Shown here in pieces: positions 56,323 through 64,000 of a stretch of 64,000 nucleotides of DNA. The notes under the pieces are model-generated. The model had not been told where the DNA came from. It ran no database searches and saw only the letters and a list, made by a program, of their open reading frames with translations. Position 1 is the stretch's first letter. Each line of letters starts with the position of its first letter. Made by a program: the position numbers and the translations under genes. The stretch spans positions 1,178,001-1,242,000 of the forward strand of contig NZ_FNRX01000002.1 of the NCBI RefSeq assembly GCF_900105195.1, given 5' to 3'. Source of the DNA: Rhodococcus pyridinivorans. GTDB lineage: Bacteria; Actinomycetota; Actinomycetes; Mycobacteriales; Mycobacteriaceae.

Positions 56323-59300
56323 TCAGATGATCTCGTCGGTGAGCCGGTGTGGTGTGCCGAATCGATGAGCGGTGATCGTGACGGACTGTTCGGCCAGGAA
56401 CGGCAGCATTTCGATTCGTCCGGATCCGGTCACCGGATGGTCGAACACCGCGATGTCGCATCGGGTGTTCCATTCGGCGGGCGGCGCTGCGCCGATCAGG
56501 CGGACACGAGCCGGGGTCGTGTCGACGATCCGTTCCTCCCATTCCACATCACTCTCCACGCGCACGCGACCGCCGAAACGTGCTGTATTCGAGCATCTTA
56601 CGAGATCGACGGCGAAAGCCGAAGAGATTTCCACCGGCGCGCCCGCCCGGGCCGCGGCACCGAGCACGCGCACGAGTTCGTCGGGCCGCCCGGCCTCACC
56701 GAGGCGTACGTGTGTGCGAACGGGCCGGTACCGGAACAGGTTCCGCTCTGCCGAGAGTCCCGTGATATCTTGTGCCACAGCGAATTCCGACGTCCATGCT
56801 CGCTCGTCGTCCTCGAACGCCCGGCGCAGCGTGTCCTCGTCCCAGGCGCACGGTTCCCAGGAACCGAAGCCGAAGAGATAGTTCGGCCCGCCCGCCTTGA
56901 AGCCTGCTCCCACCGACGACTTCTTCCAACCCCCGAAGGGTTGCCGTCGCACGATGGCACCGGTGATACCGCGATTGACGTACACATTCCCGGCCTGCAC
57001 CCGATCGAGCCAGCGGGCGATCTCGTCCGAATCCAGCGAGTGCAGACCCGCCGTGAGCCCGTAGTCCACCTCGTTCTGGATCGCGATCGCCTCGTCCAGA
57101 TCGGCCGCGGTCATCGCCCCCAGCACCGGACCGAAGAACTCGACGAGATGCGTGCGCGACCCGCGTCGCACCCCGGTGCGCACACCGGGCGTCCACAGCC
57201 GGCCCTCCTCGTCGAGCCGGCGCGGTTCGACGAGCCACGACTCGCCGTCGTCGAGTTCGGTGAGCGCGGTGAGCAGTTTGCCCTGCGCCGGTTCGATCAA
57301 CGGCCCCATGCGTGTTCGCGGATCGTGCGCAGGCCCGACCGGCAGTGACCGCACCGCGTCGACGAGCTGGTCGCGGAACCGGCGGGAGGTCGCCACGGAG
57401 CCGACGAGGATCACGAGCGACGACGCCGAGCACTTCTGCCCGGCATGCCCGAACGCCGACTGCGCGATGTCGCGCACCGCCAGATCCGGATCGGCGCTCG
57501 GCGTCACGACGATCGCGTTCTTGCCGCTCGTCTCGGCGAGCAGTCGCATCCCCGGACGCAGCGAACGGAAGAGTTCGGCGGTCTCGTAGGCACCGGTGAG
57601 CACCACCCGGTCGACGCGCGGGGCGGAGACGAGCTTCGTGCCCAGCGACCGTTCGTCGGCGTGGACGAGGTGCAGGACGTCGCGGGGCACGCCGGCATCC
57701 CACATCGCCTCGGCGAGCACCGACCCGCACCGAGCCGTGAGCGTCGCGGGCTTGAGGACCACCGCCGAACCGGACGCCAACGCCCCGAGCGTCGACCCCG
57801 CCGGGATCGCGACCGGGAAGTTCCACGGCGGCGTCACGACGGTGAGGGTCGACGGCACGAACCGCGCACCGTCGATCTCGTCGAGCGCGCGGGCCCGCTC
57901 GGCGTAGTACCGCGCGAAGTCGATCGCTTCCGAGACCTCCGGATCGGACTGGTCGAGCGTCTTACCGCCCTCGGCCGCCATCACCTCGAGCAGATCGGCG
58001 CGCCGCGCCTCGAGCACATCGGCCACCTGTTCGAGGATCCGTGCGCGTTCGGCACCGCTGCGGGCACCCCAGACACGACCGGCCGCGTTCGCGTCGACCA
58101 GCACGCGCTCGAGGTCGTCCTCGGAGGAGAGGGTGTGGGCGCGCACGGTGTCGATACCGAGTTTCGACGACGGCACCCGCTCGAGGATGCGGCGCCCCCA
58201 CTCCCGGTTCTGCGGCAGGGACGGATCGGTGTCCGGTGTGTTCGTGAACACCGGCGGCGCAGGGGTGGGAGGACCCTGCCGGTTCTGCGTGCGGTTGGGG
58301 GAGGGGACGCTGTCGTCGAGCGCCGCCACCGACGCACGGAACCGCTGCTCCTCGCGTCCGAACAGGGCGGGATCGTCGGCCAGATCGAACACCGCCGACA
58401 TGAAATTCTCCTGCCCCGAACCCTCGTCGAGCCGACGCACCAGATACGAGATCGCGACGTCGAACTCGTCGGGGCGGACGACGGGTGTGTAGAGCAACAG
58501 GCTGCCGACGTGTCGACGGATCACCTCGGCCTGGCTCTGCGCCATGCCGAGGAGCATCTCGAAGTCGATCCCGTTGCGCACCTGCCGGCGACCGGCGAGC
58601 TCCCACGCGTAGGCGATGTCGAAGAGATTGTGCCCGGCCACCCCGATCCGCACGTTCTCGATCCGCTCGGGCGTGAACGCGTAGTGCAGCAGCCGCTTGT
58701 AGTTCGTATCGGTCTCCTGCTTGGTGCTCCACGTCGCGAGCGGCCATCCGTGCAGCGACGCGTCGACCCGTTCCATCGGCAGGTTGGCGCCCTTGACCAC
58801 CCGGATCTTGATCGCGGCGCCGCCGCCTGCGCGTCGCGCCGCCGCCCACCGCTGCAGTTCTATCATGGCGGTCAGGGCGTCGGGCAGATACGCCTGCAGC
58901 ACGATTCCGGCCTCGAGATGGAGGAACTCGGGACGGTCGAGCAGCGTCGTGAACGCCGCGACCGTCACGTCCAGGTCGTGGTACTCCTCCATGTCGAGAT
59001 TGACGAACTTCGGCGTCGGCGAGGTCGCGGCGAGACGGTACAGCGGGGTGAGCCGCTCGACGATGTCCGCGACGGTCTCGTCGAACGCCCATGGCGAGTG
59101 CGGCGCGACGGCCGCCGAGACCTTGAGCGAGACGTAGTCGACGTCGTCACGTGCCAGCAACGCATGGGTGCCCTCGAAACGGCGACGCGCCTCGGCCTCG
59201 CCGAGGACGGCTTCGCCCAGCAGGTTGAGGTTGAGCCGGATGCCGGGGCGTTGCAGTCGTGCGATGGCCCGGCCCAGCGCGGCATCGTCGGTGTCGACGA

Positions 59301-59634
59301 CGAGGTGCCCGACCATCGTCCGGAGCGCGCGACGCGCGGCGGGGACGACGAGGTGCGGGAAGCGGGGACCGATCGCGCCGCCCGCCCGCACGGCCGCGCG
59401 GAGGTGGACGGGAAGGAAATCCGGTATGTTCCGCGACAATTCGGCAAGGGCATGCGCTGCGGTCGCCGGATCCTCGGGGCGGATGACCTCGTCGACGAAG
59501 CGCACGGTGAACTCGAGTCCGTGGGGATCCTTCAGAACGTCGGCGAGGTGGCGGGCCGCACGGTCGGGTGCGACCTTCGACGATTCCTCCACCCACCGGC
59601 GGGCCAGGGCGACAGCATCCTCGACGATCCGCAC
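56323..59634 (-). CDS. putA: Bifunctional proline dehydrogenase / pyrroline-5-carboxylate dehydrogenase
   Basis: 1103 aa. The proline dehydrogenase barrel covers about residues 60-450 (YVSLKVSAAVAPHSPW, IKIRVVKGANLPMERVD, ELAGRRQVRNGIDFEMLLGM), FAD-dependent. The P5C dehydrogenase part begins ~480 (RVPSSKLGIDTVRAH), with VTPPWNFPVAI cofactor strand, LLAETSGKNA (Glu) and AFGHAGQKCSASS (catalytic Cys). A C-terminal ~110 residues extension follows. It oxidises proline to glutamate in two steps with possible channeling. There is no N-terminal ribbon-helix-helix DNA-binding domain, so it is not self-regulating as in E. coli. It is divergent from the DUF1206 gene. Confidence 0.95.
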   Translation of the reverse strand: MRIVEDAVALARRWVEESSKVAPDRAARHLADVLKDPHGLEFTVRFVDEVIRPEDPATAAHALAELSRNIPDFLPVHLRAAVRAGGAIGPRFPHLVVPAARRALRTMVGHLVVDTDDAALGRAIARLQRPGIRLNLNLLGEAVLGEAEARRRFEGTHALLARDDVDYVSLKVSAAVAPHSPWAFDETVADIVERLTPLYRLAATSPTPKFVNLDMEEYHDLDVTVAAFTTLLDRPEFLHLEAGIVLQAYLPDALTAMIELQRWAAARRAGGGAAIKIRVVKGANLPMERVDASLHGWPLATWSTKQETDTNYKRLLHYAFTPERIENVRIGVAGHNLFDIAYAWELAGRRQVRNGIDFEMLLGMAQSQAEVIRRHVGSLLLYTPVVRPDEFDVAISYLVRRLDEGSGQENFMSAVFDLADDPALFGREEQRFRASVAALDDSVPSPNRTQNRQGPPTPAPPVFTNTPDTDPSLPQNREWGRRILERVPSSKLGIDTVRAHTLSSEDDLERVLVDANAAGRVWGARSGAERARILEQVADVLEARRADLLEVMAAEGGKTLDQSDPEVSEAIDFARYYAERARALDEIDGARFVPSTLTVVTPPWNFPVAIPAGSTLGALASGSAVVLKPATLTARCGSVLAEAMWDAGVPRDVLHLVHADERSLGTKLVSAPRVDRVVLTGAYETAELFRSLRPGMRLLAETSGKNAIVVTPSADPDLAVRDIAQSAFGHAGQKCSASSLVILVGSVATSRRFRDQLVDAVRSLPVGPAHDPRTRMGPLIEPAQGKLLTALTELDDGESWLVEPRRLDEEGRLWTPGVRTGVRRGSRTHLVEFFGPVLGAMTAADLDEAIAIQNEVDYGLTAGLHSLDSDEIARWLDRVQAGNVYVNRGITGAIVRRQPFGGWKKSSVGAGFKAGGPNYLFGFGSWEPCAWDEDTLRRAFEDDERAWTSEFAVAQDITGLSAERNLFRYRPVRTHVRLGEAGRPDELVRVLGAAARAGAPVEISSAFAVDLVRCSNTARFGGRVRVESDVEWEERIVDTTPARVRLIGAAPPAEWNTRCDIAVFDHPVTGSGRIEMLPFLAEQSVTITAHRFGTPHRLTDEII

Positions 59635-59763
59635 GATGCGCCTCCGATCGACGGCGTTTCGAACCTGACGCCAATCTACCCACCGGAGCCGGTTCGCGTT
59701 TGCGGTCCGCGGTGCCGGGAATACAGCGCGAAGGGGACAGTCCCGACCGATGAGGAGACGAGA

Positions 59764-60600
59764 GTGAACCGTCAGGCCCCCGCGTCACGTGGCGCGGCGT
59801 CATCCGCCGAGCGCATGGCGCAGAACGGTGTATTCGAGAAGTTCGCACGTGCCGGCTACGTCGGCAGTGGCATCGTGCACCTGCTCATCGGCTACCTCGC
59901 GATCAGGGTCGCGTTCGGTCGCGGCGAGCAGGAGGCGTCGCAGTCCGGTGCGATGGCGGAACTGGGCGAGCAGCCCGGCGGGAAGATCGCGTTGTGGATC
60001 GCCGTCGTCGTCTTCGTGATGATGGGCCTGTGGCGGTTCGCCGAGGCTACCTTCGGCAAGGCGTCCGAACCGGAACAACCCGACGCCGACATGAAGGACA
60101 AAGCGTTCGACCGGTTCAAGGCCGCCTGCGTCGGTGTCGTCTATCTCGCCTTCGCGTACACCGCGTTCGGGTTCGCCCGCGGCAGCGGCAAGTCCAGTGG
60201 TGAACAGAACGCGGGTCTGACGGCGAAGCTGCTGCAGTCCGGTGCCGGCAAGTTCGTCCTCGTCGTCGCGGGACTCGTCATCCTCGGTGTGGGCGCCTAC
60301 CACGTCTACAAGGGCGCGTCGAAGAACTTCGTCGACGATCTGAAGAGCCACCCGAGCACGTTCGTGAAACGTCTCGGGCTTGTCGGTTACGTCGCGAAGG
60401 GTCTCGCGCTCGGTCTCGTCGGTGTTCTGGTGATCGTCGCGGTCTTCCAGGCCGACCCGCAGAAGGCAGCGGGCCTCGACGGTGCTCTGAAGACGTTGGG
60501 CTCGCAGCCTTTCGGTACGGTGCTGCTCGTTCTCATGGGCCTCGGCATCGCGGTCTACGGCCTCTACAGCTTCGTCATGGCCCGCGACGCGAAGATGTGA
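59764..60600 (+). CDS. DUF1206 membrane protein
   Basis: 278 aa with three repeated two-helix DUF1206 units: FEKFARAGYVGSGIVHLLIG, FKAACVGVVYLAFAYTAFGF and VKRLGLVGYVAKGLALGLVG begin them, so six helices. Each unit carries the ARxGYxxxGxxH/x pattern. Function is unknown across the family. GTG 59764 follows GAGGAGA. It is divergent from putA (129 bases between) and converges on the secreted protein gene, 3 bases from its stop. Confidence 0.85.
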   Translation: MNRQAPASRGAASSAERMAQNGVFEKFARAGYVGSGIVHLLIGYLAIRVAFGRGEQEASQSGAMAELGEQPGGKIALWIAVVVFVMMGLWRFAEATFGKASEPEQPDADMKDKAFDRFKAACVGVVYLAFAYTAFGFARGSGKSSGEQNAGLTAKLLQSGAGKFVLVVAGLVILGVGAYHVYKGASKNFVDDLKSHPSTFVKRLGLVGYVAKGLALGLVGVLVIVAVFQADPQKAAGLDGALKTLGSQPFGTVLLVLMGLGIAVYGLYSFVMARDAKM

Positions 60601-60603
60601 CGC

Positions 60604-61032
60604 TCAGTCGTCTGCGTCGTCGAACCAGAACGACTCGGTCGCGACGTAGTGGAGGGTCGGTGGGCCGGGCAACTCGAACTCGATCGCGCCCACCGGCCGC
60701 AGCTCCCCGTCGTTGTCTTCGCAACTGGCGGTCGCGATGTTGAGTCCTGCGGCGATCCCGGTGAACTCGAGGGTCTGGTAGTTCGCTCCGAAGATCTCCG
60801 CGATTCCGGACTCGCCGGTGCCGAGCGCCGCGACGCAGATGAAGGGGTGGTCCTCGTCCGGGGGGGACGTGTACATCAGCTTCACCAGCACGGTGTCTCC
60901 GCGGGTGCTGACCGTCCACAATCCTCGGGTGTCCGTATCCGCCGCTGCGCTCGCGGCAGGTGCGAAACCGGCGAGCAGTGCGAGCGGTGCGAGCAACGAG
61001 ACCGTCGCACGCAGGGTCCTGCGATGGTTCAT
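60604..61032 (-). CDS. Secreted small hypothetical protein
   Basis: 142 aa with a clear Sec signal: MNHRRTLRATVSLLAPLALL then AGFAPAASAAADTD, cleavage likely at ASA-A (about residue 34). The mature part is beta-rich (RGLWTVSTRGDTVLVKLMYT, FICVAALGTGESG, SCEDNDGELRPVGAIEFEL) and has two Cys (ICVA and ASCED) that can form a disulfide. No enzyme motif. ATG 61032 follows GAGGAGA. The tail is acidic (FWFDDADD). It resembles a secreted immunoglobulin-like or lectin-like beta domain only in general. Function unknown. Confidence 0.8.
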   Translation of the reverse strand: MNHRRTLRATVSLLAPLALLAGFAPAASAAADTDTRGLWTVSTRGDTVLVKLMYTSPPDEDHPFICVAALGTGESGIAEIFGANYQTLEFTGIAAGLNIATASCEDNDGELRPVGAIEFELPGPPTLHYVATESFWFDDADD

Positions 61033-61195
61033 GGGATCTCCTCGGAACCGCGGTGAGTCCCCGACATATTCATCGTCCGCACTCGACATCCGGGGGAACG
61101 GGCGAATCGGATGTTTGTGAAGAAGACGTGACGGCGACGAGATCGTCGTACCCGGTCCGTGACTCCCCGGGTCACGAAGAGCTACCGCCTCGACC

Positions 61196-61221
61196 CAACT
61201 AGTTGACAACGCAACTAGTTG
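61196..61221. promoter_or_regulatory. Twin-palindrome operator over the VOC-gene promoter
   Basis: CAACTAGTTG, a perfect palindrome, occurs at 61196-61205 and again at 61212-61221, centres 16 bases apart; the flanking CCC/GGG makes the whole a 12-bp inverted repeat too. TTGACA (61203-61208), a good -35 box, lies between and overlaps the first copy, so a bound regulator would block transcription. Confidence 0.6.
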
Positions 61222-61269
61222 GGATCATCCTGGTTGAGAAAGCAACCACATCGGAAAGAAGGTGGATCG

Positions 61270-61776
61270 ATGATCGCCGACGAGCAGCAGCGCTACGAAG
61301 AATTCGAGCGTCGGCGTGCACTCATCCGCGACGCACACCTGAAGCCTGCCGACGCGCGCCCGCAGTCGTCGGCGCGGGGGCTGCACCACACTGCGCTGAT
61401 CAGCAGCGACGTCGAACGGACCGTGCGCTTCTACCAGGATCTCCTCGAGTTCCCGCTGACGGAGCTGATCGAGAACCGCGACTATCCCGGCTCCTCGCAC
61501 TTCTTCTTCGACATCGGCAACGGCAATCTGCTGGCTTTCTTCGACTTCCCCGGTCTCGACGTCGGCCCCTATCAGGAGGTCTTCGGCGGTCTGCACCACA
61601 TCGCGATCAGCGTCGCCCTTCCCGCCTGGGAGCGCTTGCGCGACAAGCTGATCGACGCAGGTGTCGAGCTCGTCGAACACAGCGACGTCTCGTTGTACTT
61701 CCGCGACCCAGACGGAGCCCGCCTCGAACTCATCGCCGACCCGCTCGGCGAGATGTACGGCTCGAAGGTGCTCTAG
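61270..61776 (+). CDS. VOC-family (glyoxalase/dioxygenase-like) protein
   Basis: 168 aa. The VOC domain (~38-165) begins GLHHTALISSDVERTVRFYQ and ends YFRDPDGARLELIADPLGEM, with likely metal ligands His (HHTAL), His (GGLHHIAIS) and Glu (LELIA) in the three positions of the family, so a metal-dependent enzyme is favoured over a bare binder. A ~35-residue helical N-terminus (EEFERRRALIRDAHLKPADA) precedes. ATG 61270 is used, with AAGAAGGTGG upstream; the earlier frame start at 61219 falls in the operator. Regulated by the twin palindrome. Substrate is unknown; a ring-cleaving or glyoxalase-like step is possible. Confidence 0.82.
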   Translation: MIADEQQRYEEFERRRALIRDAHLKPADARPQSSARGLHHTALISSDVERTVRFYQDLLEFPLTELIENRDYPGSSHFFFDIGNGNLLAFFDFPGLDVGPYQEVFGGLHHIAISVALPAWERLRDKLIDAGVELVEHSDVSLYFRDPDGARLELIADPLGEMYGSKVL

Positions 61777-61797
61777 CGCGAAGCTCTAGCACGGGGT

Positions 61798-61850
61798 AAG
61801 GGGAGGTTGTGTGCGTGTCCGTCTACCGGACACGCACACAACCTCCCCTT
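61798..61850. terminator. Long hairpin terminator, copy 3 of the repeat family
   Basis: A perfect 24-bp stem (61798-61821 with 61827-61850) and 5-base loop, arms containing AAGGGGAGGTTGTGTGCG. It lies between the convergent VOC and DUF5709-like genes. Confidence 0.92.
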
Positions 61851-61868
61851 CGTCTGTTCGCCGAACTC

Positions 61869-62291
61869 CTACTCGACGATCGGGAAGATCGACTCCCCGT
61901 CCTCGGGGGCGCCGCTGATCTGGCCGCGGTCGACACGCGAATCCTGCACGATCACCCCGTCGACCTCGTCGGCGAGTTTCGAGTCCTCGGGGGGGCCGGT
62001 GGTGGCGTCGTCGATCACCTCGTCGACGTCCTCGGTGAGCTCGTCCTCCGGTGTCGCCGCGACAGGCTTGTCCAGCGGCTCGGCGGGTTCGACGTCGGGT
62101 TCCTCCTCGGCGAGGCGCTGGTCCAGCGACTCGCCTTCTTGCTCTTCACGCTGGGTCGTTCCGAACTTGTCGGCGCCGCTCCAGTCCTCGGGCGGGTCGA
62201 CGACCTCGTCGCCGTCGTCGTTCCGCACTTCGTCGGCGTCGAGGCCTTCGCTGGGGCTGAGGGTGTCGCCGGGACCGTCTTCGATGCTCAT
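61869..62291 (-). CDS. Acidic DUF5709-like protein
   Basis: 140 aa, very acidic, no hydrophobic core. Begins MSIEDGPGDTLSPSEGLDAD and carries EGESLDQRLAEEEPDV, the motif I associate from memory with DUF5709 actinobacterial proteins, usually 100-200 aa and disordered. No signal or membrane segment. ATG 62291 has little ribosome signal (weak CGAAGA upstream). It is convergent with the VOC gene and divergent from the DUF2630 gene (100 bases between). Function unknown. Confidence 0.75.
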   Translation of the reverse strand: MSIEDGPGDTLSPSEGLDADEVRNDDGDEVVDPPEDWSGADKFGTTQREEQEGESLDQRLAEEEPDVEPAEPLDKPVAATPEDELTEDVDEVIDDATTGPPEDSKLADEVDGVIVQDSRVDRGQISGAPEDGESIFPIVE

Positions 62292-62391
62292 GTCGAGGAG
62301 ATACCCGGCCGGCCGGGTGCGAAACCGGCGGCGGTTTCACTCCTGCCGGATGAGGCTATGCCGACGGAACACCACATCGAGGGAGTTTCCC

Positions 62392-62634
62392 ATGGACGAA
62401 AACGAACTCTTCCAGCACATCGAGAAGCTGGTGGACGAAGAGAAGACACTGCGCTCACGAACCGGCGCGGACGGTCCGAGCGACGAGGACCTGCAGCGGC
62501 TGGCCGCTGTCGAGAAGAGGCTCGACCAGTGCTGGGACCTGCTGCGGCAGCGTCGCGCGAAGGCCGAGTTCGGCGACGACCCGGACGACGCCCAGGCGCG
62601 GCCGGTCGACGAGGTCGAGTCCTACCGACAGTAG
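62392..62634 (+). CDS. DUF2630 small protein
   Basis: 80 aa. Reads ELFQHIEKLVDEEKTLRSRT, then DLQRLAAVEKRLDQCWDLLR and QRRAKAEFGDDPDDA: two helices forming a coiled-coil hairpin, the DUF2630 pattern. Soluble and charged. AGGGAG (62380-62385) lies before ATG 62392. DUF2630 is widespread in actinobacteria with no known role. It stands between a DUF5709-like gene and an alpha/beta hydrolase remnant. Confidence 0.85.
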   Translation: MDENELFQHIEKLVDEEKTLRSRTGADGPSDEDLQRLAAVEKRLDQCWDLLRQRRAKAEFGDDPDDAQARPVDEVESYRQ

Positions 62635-62696
62635 GGCGCCGACGGTGGGTCGACCGTTCTGCTTCGGCGACGAACTGTGGCCGGGTAGTTCGGCGT

Positions 62697-62834
62697 TCAG
62701 CACGTGAAGTGCTCGGCGAGGTGCGGGACGAGGGTGGAGAAGTCGTCCATCGTGGCGCCGATCCCGTGCAGGAGGGGTAGGGGTTCACCGGATCCGGTGC
62801 GGCGGTAGCTCGGTCGTGAGTGCATCGGTTCCAT
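62697..62834 (-). pseudogene. Alpha/beta hydrolase N-terminal remnant
   Basis: 45 residues from ATG 62834, with GGAAGGGAAAG as a proper ribosome site, read YRRTGSGEPLPLLHGIGATM and MDDFSTLVPHLAEHF, the first beta strands and oxyanion HG motif of an alpha/beta hydrolase, then stop at TGA 62697-62699. The remaining ~230 residues, with nucleophile and His, are missing. The front is intact and the rest lost. Confidence 0.75.
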
Positions 62835-62953
62835 CTTTCCCTTCCGGACGGGCCGGAGTGCTCTGTCGCAAAGGCTGTGTGTTCTGTCACATTCGTGAGG
62901 AAGGAAAAGCAACGACCTGGCCGAATGCCGTGTTATAGCCCTTGCTTATCGAA

Positions 62954-62998
62954 TTTCTAGAAACTATCGATTGGCACAATTAATAGTTCGCGGATAAC
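62954..62998 (+). promoter_or_regulatory. ahpC promoter with overlapping palindromes
   Basis: TTTCTAGAAA (62954-62963) is a perfect palindrome; CTATCGATTG (62964-62973) and CAATTAATAG (62977-62986) form an imperfect inverted repeat just after. TTGGCA (62971-62976) and GATAAC (62993-62998), spaced 16 bases, make a fair -35/-10 pair. The stretch is clearly AT-richer than its surroundings. Confidence 0.6.
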
Positions 62999-63039
62999 GT
63001 CGAAGCCGTCAACCCCATCGAGACGAGTGAGGTTTCTAC

Positions 63040-63603
63040 ATGTCGCTGATCAACAAGAAGATCAAGCCCTTCAAGGCCGAGGCTTTCAAGGACGGCGCCT
63101 TCGTGACCGTGTCCGACGAGGACATCAAGGGCAAGTGGGCGATCTTCTTCTTCTACCCCGCAGACTTCACGTTCGTCTGCCCGACGGAGCTCGGCGACCT
63201 CGCGGACCACTACGAGGAGCTGCAGAAGCTCGGCGTCGAGGTCTTCTCCGTCTCGACCGACACGCACTTCACGCACAAGGCATGGCACGGCTCGTCCGAG
63301 ACCATCGGCAAGATCAAGTACGCCATGATCGGTGACCCGACCCTGCAGATCAGCACCGACTTCGAGGTCCTCCGTGAGGACCAGGGCCTTGCCGATCGCG
63401 GCACCTTCCTGGTCGACCCGGACGGCGTCGTCCAGTTCACCGAGGTCACCGCTGAAGGCATCGGCCGCAACGCCGCCGAGCTCGTTCGCAAGGTCAAGGC
63501 TGCTCAGTACGTCCGCAGCCACCCGGGCGAGGTCTGCCCGGCCAAGTGGGAAGAGGGCGACGACACCCTCGCTCCGTCGCTGGAGCTCGTCGGCAAGATC
63601 TGA
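63040..63603 (+). CDS. ahpC: Alkyl hydroperoxide reductase subunit C (peroxiredoxin)
   Basis: 187 aa two-Cys peroxiredoxin of the enteric AhpC type. Peroxidatic Cys47 (FVCPTEL) and resolving Cys166 (GEVCPAKW) are present; FYPADFTF is the preceding loop, and the length equals the E. coli type rather than the mycobacterial AhpC that pairs with AhpD. It reduces organic peroxides and H2O2 with AhpF as reductant, whose gene starts 146 bases downstream. A stable hairpin lies in that gap. The leader palindromes suggest peroxide-responsive control by a factor not encoded here. Confidence 0.96.
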   Translation: MSLINKKIKPFKAEAFKDGAFVTVSDEDIKGKWAIFFFYPADFTFVCPTELGDLADHYEELQKLGVEVFSVSTDTHFTHKAWHGSSETIGKIKYAMIGDPTLQISTDFEVLREDQGLADRGTFLVDPDGVVQFTEVTAEGIGRNAAELVRKVKAAQYVRSHPGEVCPAKWEEGDDTLAPSLELVGKI

Positions 63604-63623
63604 TTCGTCGACGGAAATTCGTT

Positions 63624-63658
63624 CCGGTGGCACGGGATCGAACGTCCCGTGCCACCGG
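63624..63658 (+). terminator. Hairpin between ahpC and ahpF
   Basis: A perfect 14-bp stem CCGGTGGCACGGGA (63624-63637) / complement (63645-63658) and 7-base loop, starting 20 bases after the ahpC stop, with no T tract. It could act as a partial terminator or RNA stabiliser. Confidence 0.65.
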
Positions 63659-63749
63659 GCACCGTCCGGGTCCGCTCGGCTCGAGCTGAGAAGTTCGCCG
63701 ACTCCCATCTCTTCCGGTCACAGTTCTTCCACCTCTGGAGTGAATCCTC

Positions 63750-64000
63750 ATGCTCGACGCCTCCCTCGCCGCCCAGTTGAAGTCCCTTCTCGAAAAGGTC
63801 ACCCAGCCGATCGAGCTCGTGTCGTCTCTCGACGACCGGCCGAAGTCGAAGGAACTCGCCGATCTCCTCGATCAGATCGCCGGCATGTCCGATCTGGTCA
63901 CCCATGTGCGCGACGGTGAAGCCACCCGTCGCCCCTCCTTCCTGATCCGCCGGGTCGGCACCGACATCGCGGTCGAGTTCGCGGGCATCCCGCTCGGCCA
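63750..64000 (+). CDS. ahpF: Alkyl hydroperoxide reductase subunit F, N-terminal part (cut by window end)
   Basis: 83 codons are visible from ATG 63750, reading [20 protein letters not shown], then [20 protein letters not shown] and [19 protein letters not shown]. This is the start of the AhpF N-terminal thioredoxin-like domain pair; the FAD/NADH domains lie beyond the window. AhpF passes electrons from NADH to AhpC. Linked ahpC-ahpF of this type is usual in enteric bacteria and Firmicutes and occurs in some actinobacteria. Confidence 0.88.
   Translation, partial: MLDASLAAQLKSLLEKVTQPIELVSSLDDRPKSKELADLLDQIAGMSDLVTHVRDGEATRRPSFLIRRVGTDIAVEFAGIPLG

Noticed and set aside
62941..63000. Classical OxyR site before ahpC
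   Set aside because: Half-site order and spacing do not match the E. coli (ATAG-N7-CTAT) or mycobacterial (ATC-N9-GAT) patterns, so I call it only a palindromic control region.

Overview
The window is high-GC, densely coded actinobacterial chromosome, most likely Rhodococcus or a close mycolic-acid-producing relative (Mycobacteriales). Gene order follows the Mycobacterium tuberculosis block Rv0206c to Rv0244c in pieces: mmpL3, the NYN gene, trmB, two Rv0209/Rv0210-position genes and pckA; later the Rv0223c-type aldehyde dehydrogenase, Rv0224c methyltransferase, Rv0225 glycosyltransferase, Rv0226c membrane protein, Rv0227c (PgfA), Rv0228 (TmaT), Rv0236c (AftD), Rv0236A, Rv0237 (LpqI), Rv0238 (TetR), Rv0241c (HtdX), Rv0242c (FabG4), Rv0243 (FadA2) and Rv0244c (FadE5). 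Orthology is judged from product and order only; no search was run. No rRNA, tRNA, IS element, prophage or CRISPR array was recognised.

Layout. 1-1.7 kb: end of a sensor kinase, its NarL-type regulator and a DUF1707 protein. 1.7-11.2 kb: MmpL3 locus, a pair of degenerate GTPase-like proteins, an Asp-rich protein and GTP-dependent PEP carboxykinase. 11.2-17.4 kb: VOC protein, Zn-alcohol dehydrogenase with an SRPBCC protein, a truncated DUF8129-like ORF, cysK-cysE, and an aldehyde dehydrogenase behind a KstR-type box. 17.4-20.8 kb: deaminase, CBS protein, ROK kinase, methyltransferase. 20.8-32.1 kb: envelope block (glycosyltransferase, two polytopic proteins, PgfA, TmaT, AftD, DUF2613). 32.3-35.9 kb: isochorismate synthase, Usp, LpqI, TetR regulator. 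36-44.5 kb: HtdX-FabG4, FadA2, VanW protein, FadE5. 44.5-64 kb: mixed metabolism (FabH, fused 2-oxoacid dehydrogenase E1, AroD, PutA, FluC pair, AhpC/AhpF) and small accessory proteins.

How it works together. Much of the window serves the mycolate envelope: MmpL3 flips trehalose monomycolate, TmaT, PgfA and the Rv0224c-type methyltransferase are linked to that transport, AftD adds arabinofuranose, and LpqI recycles peptidoglycan. HtdX, FabG4, FadA2 and FadE5 form a fatty-acyl modification set. A shared palindrome, TTACC-N3-GAGTAA, lies before the TetR gene, between fabG4 and fadA2, and before fadE5, which suggests one TetR-family regulator controls the set and itself.

Less expected are three related long hairpins at 3' ends of convergent genes, three gene remnants (P450, alpha/beta hydrolase, DUF8129-like), 24-bp tandem repeats in two envelope genes, and a pair of GTPase-fold proteins that appear to have lost their nucleotide-binding lysines.
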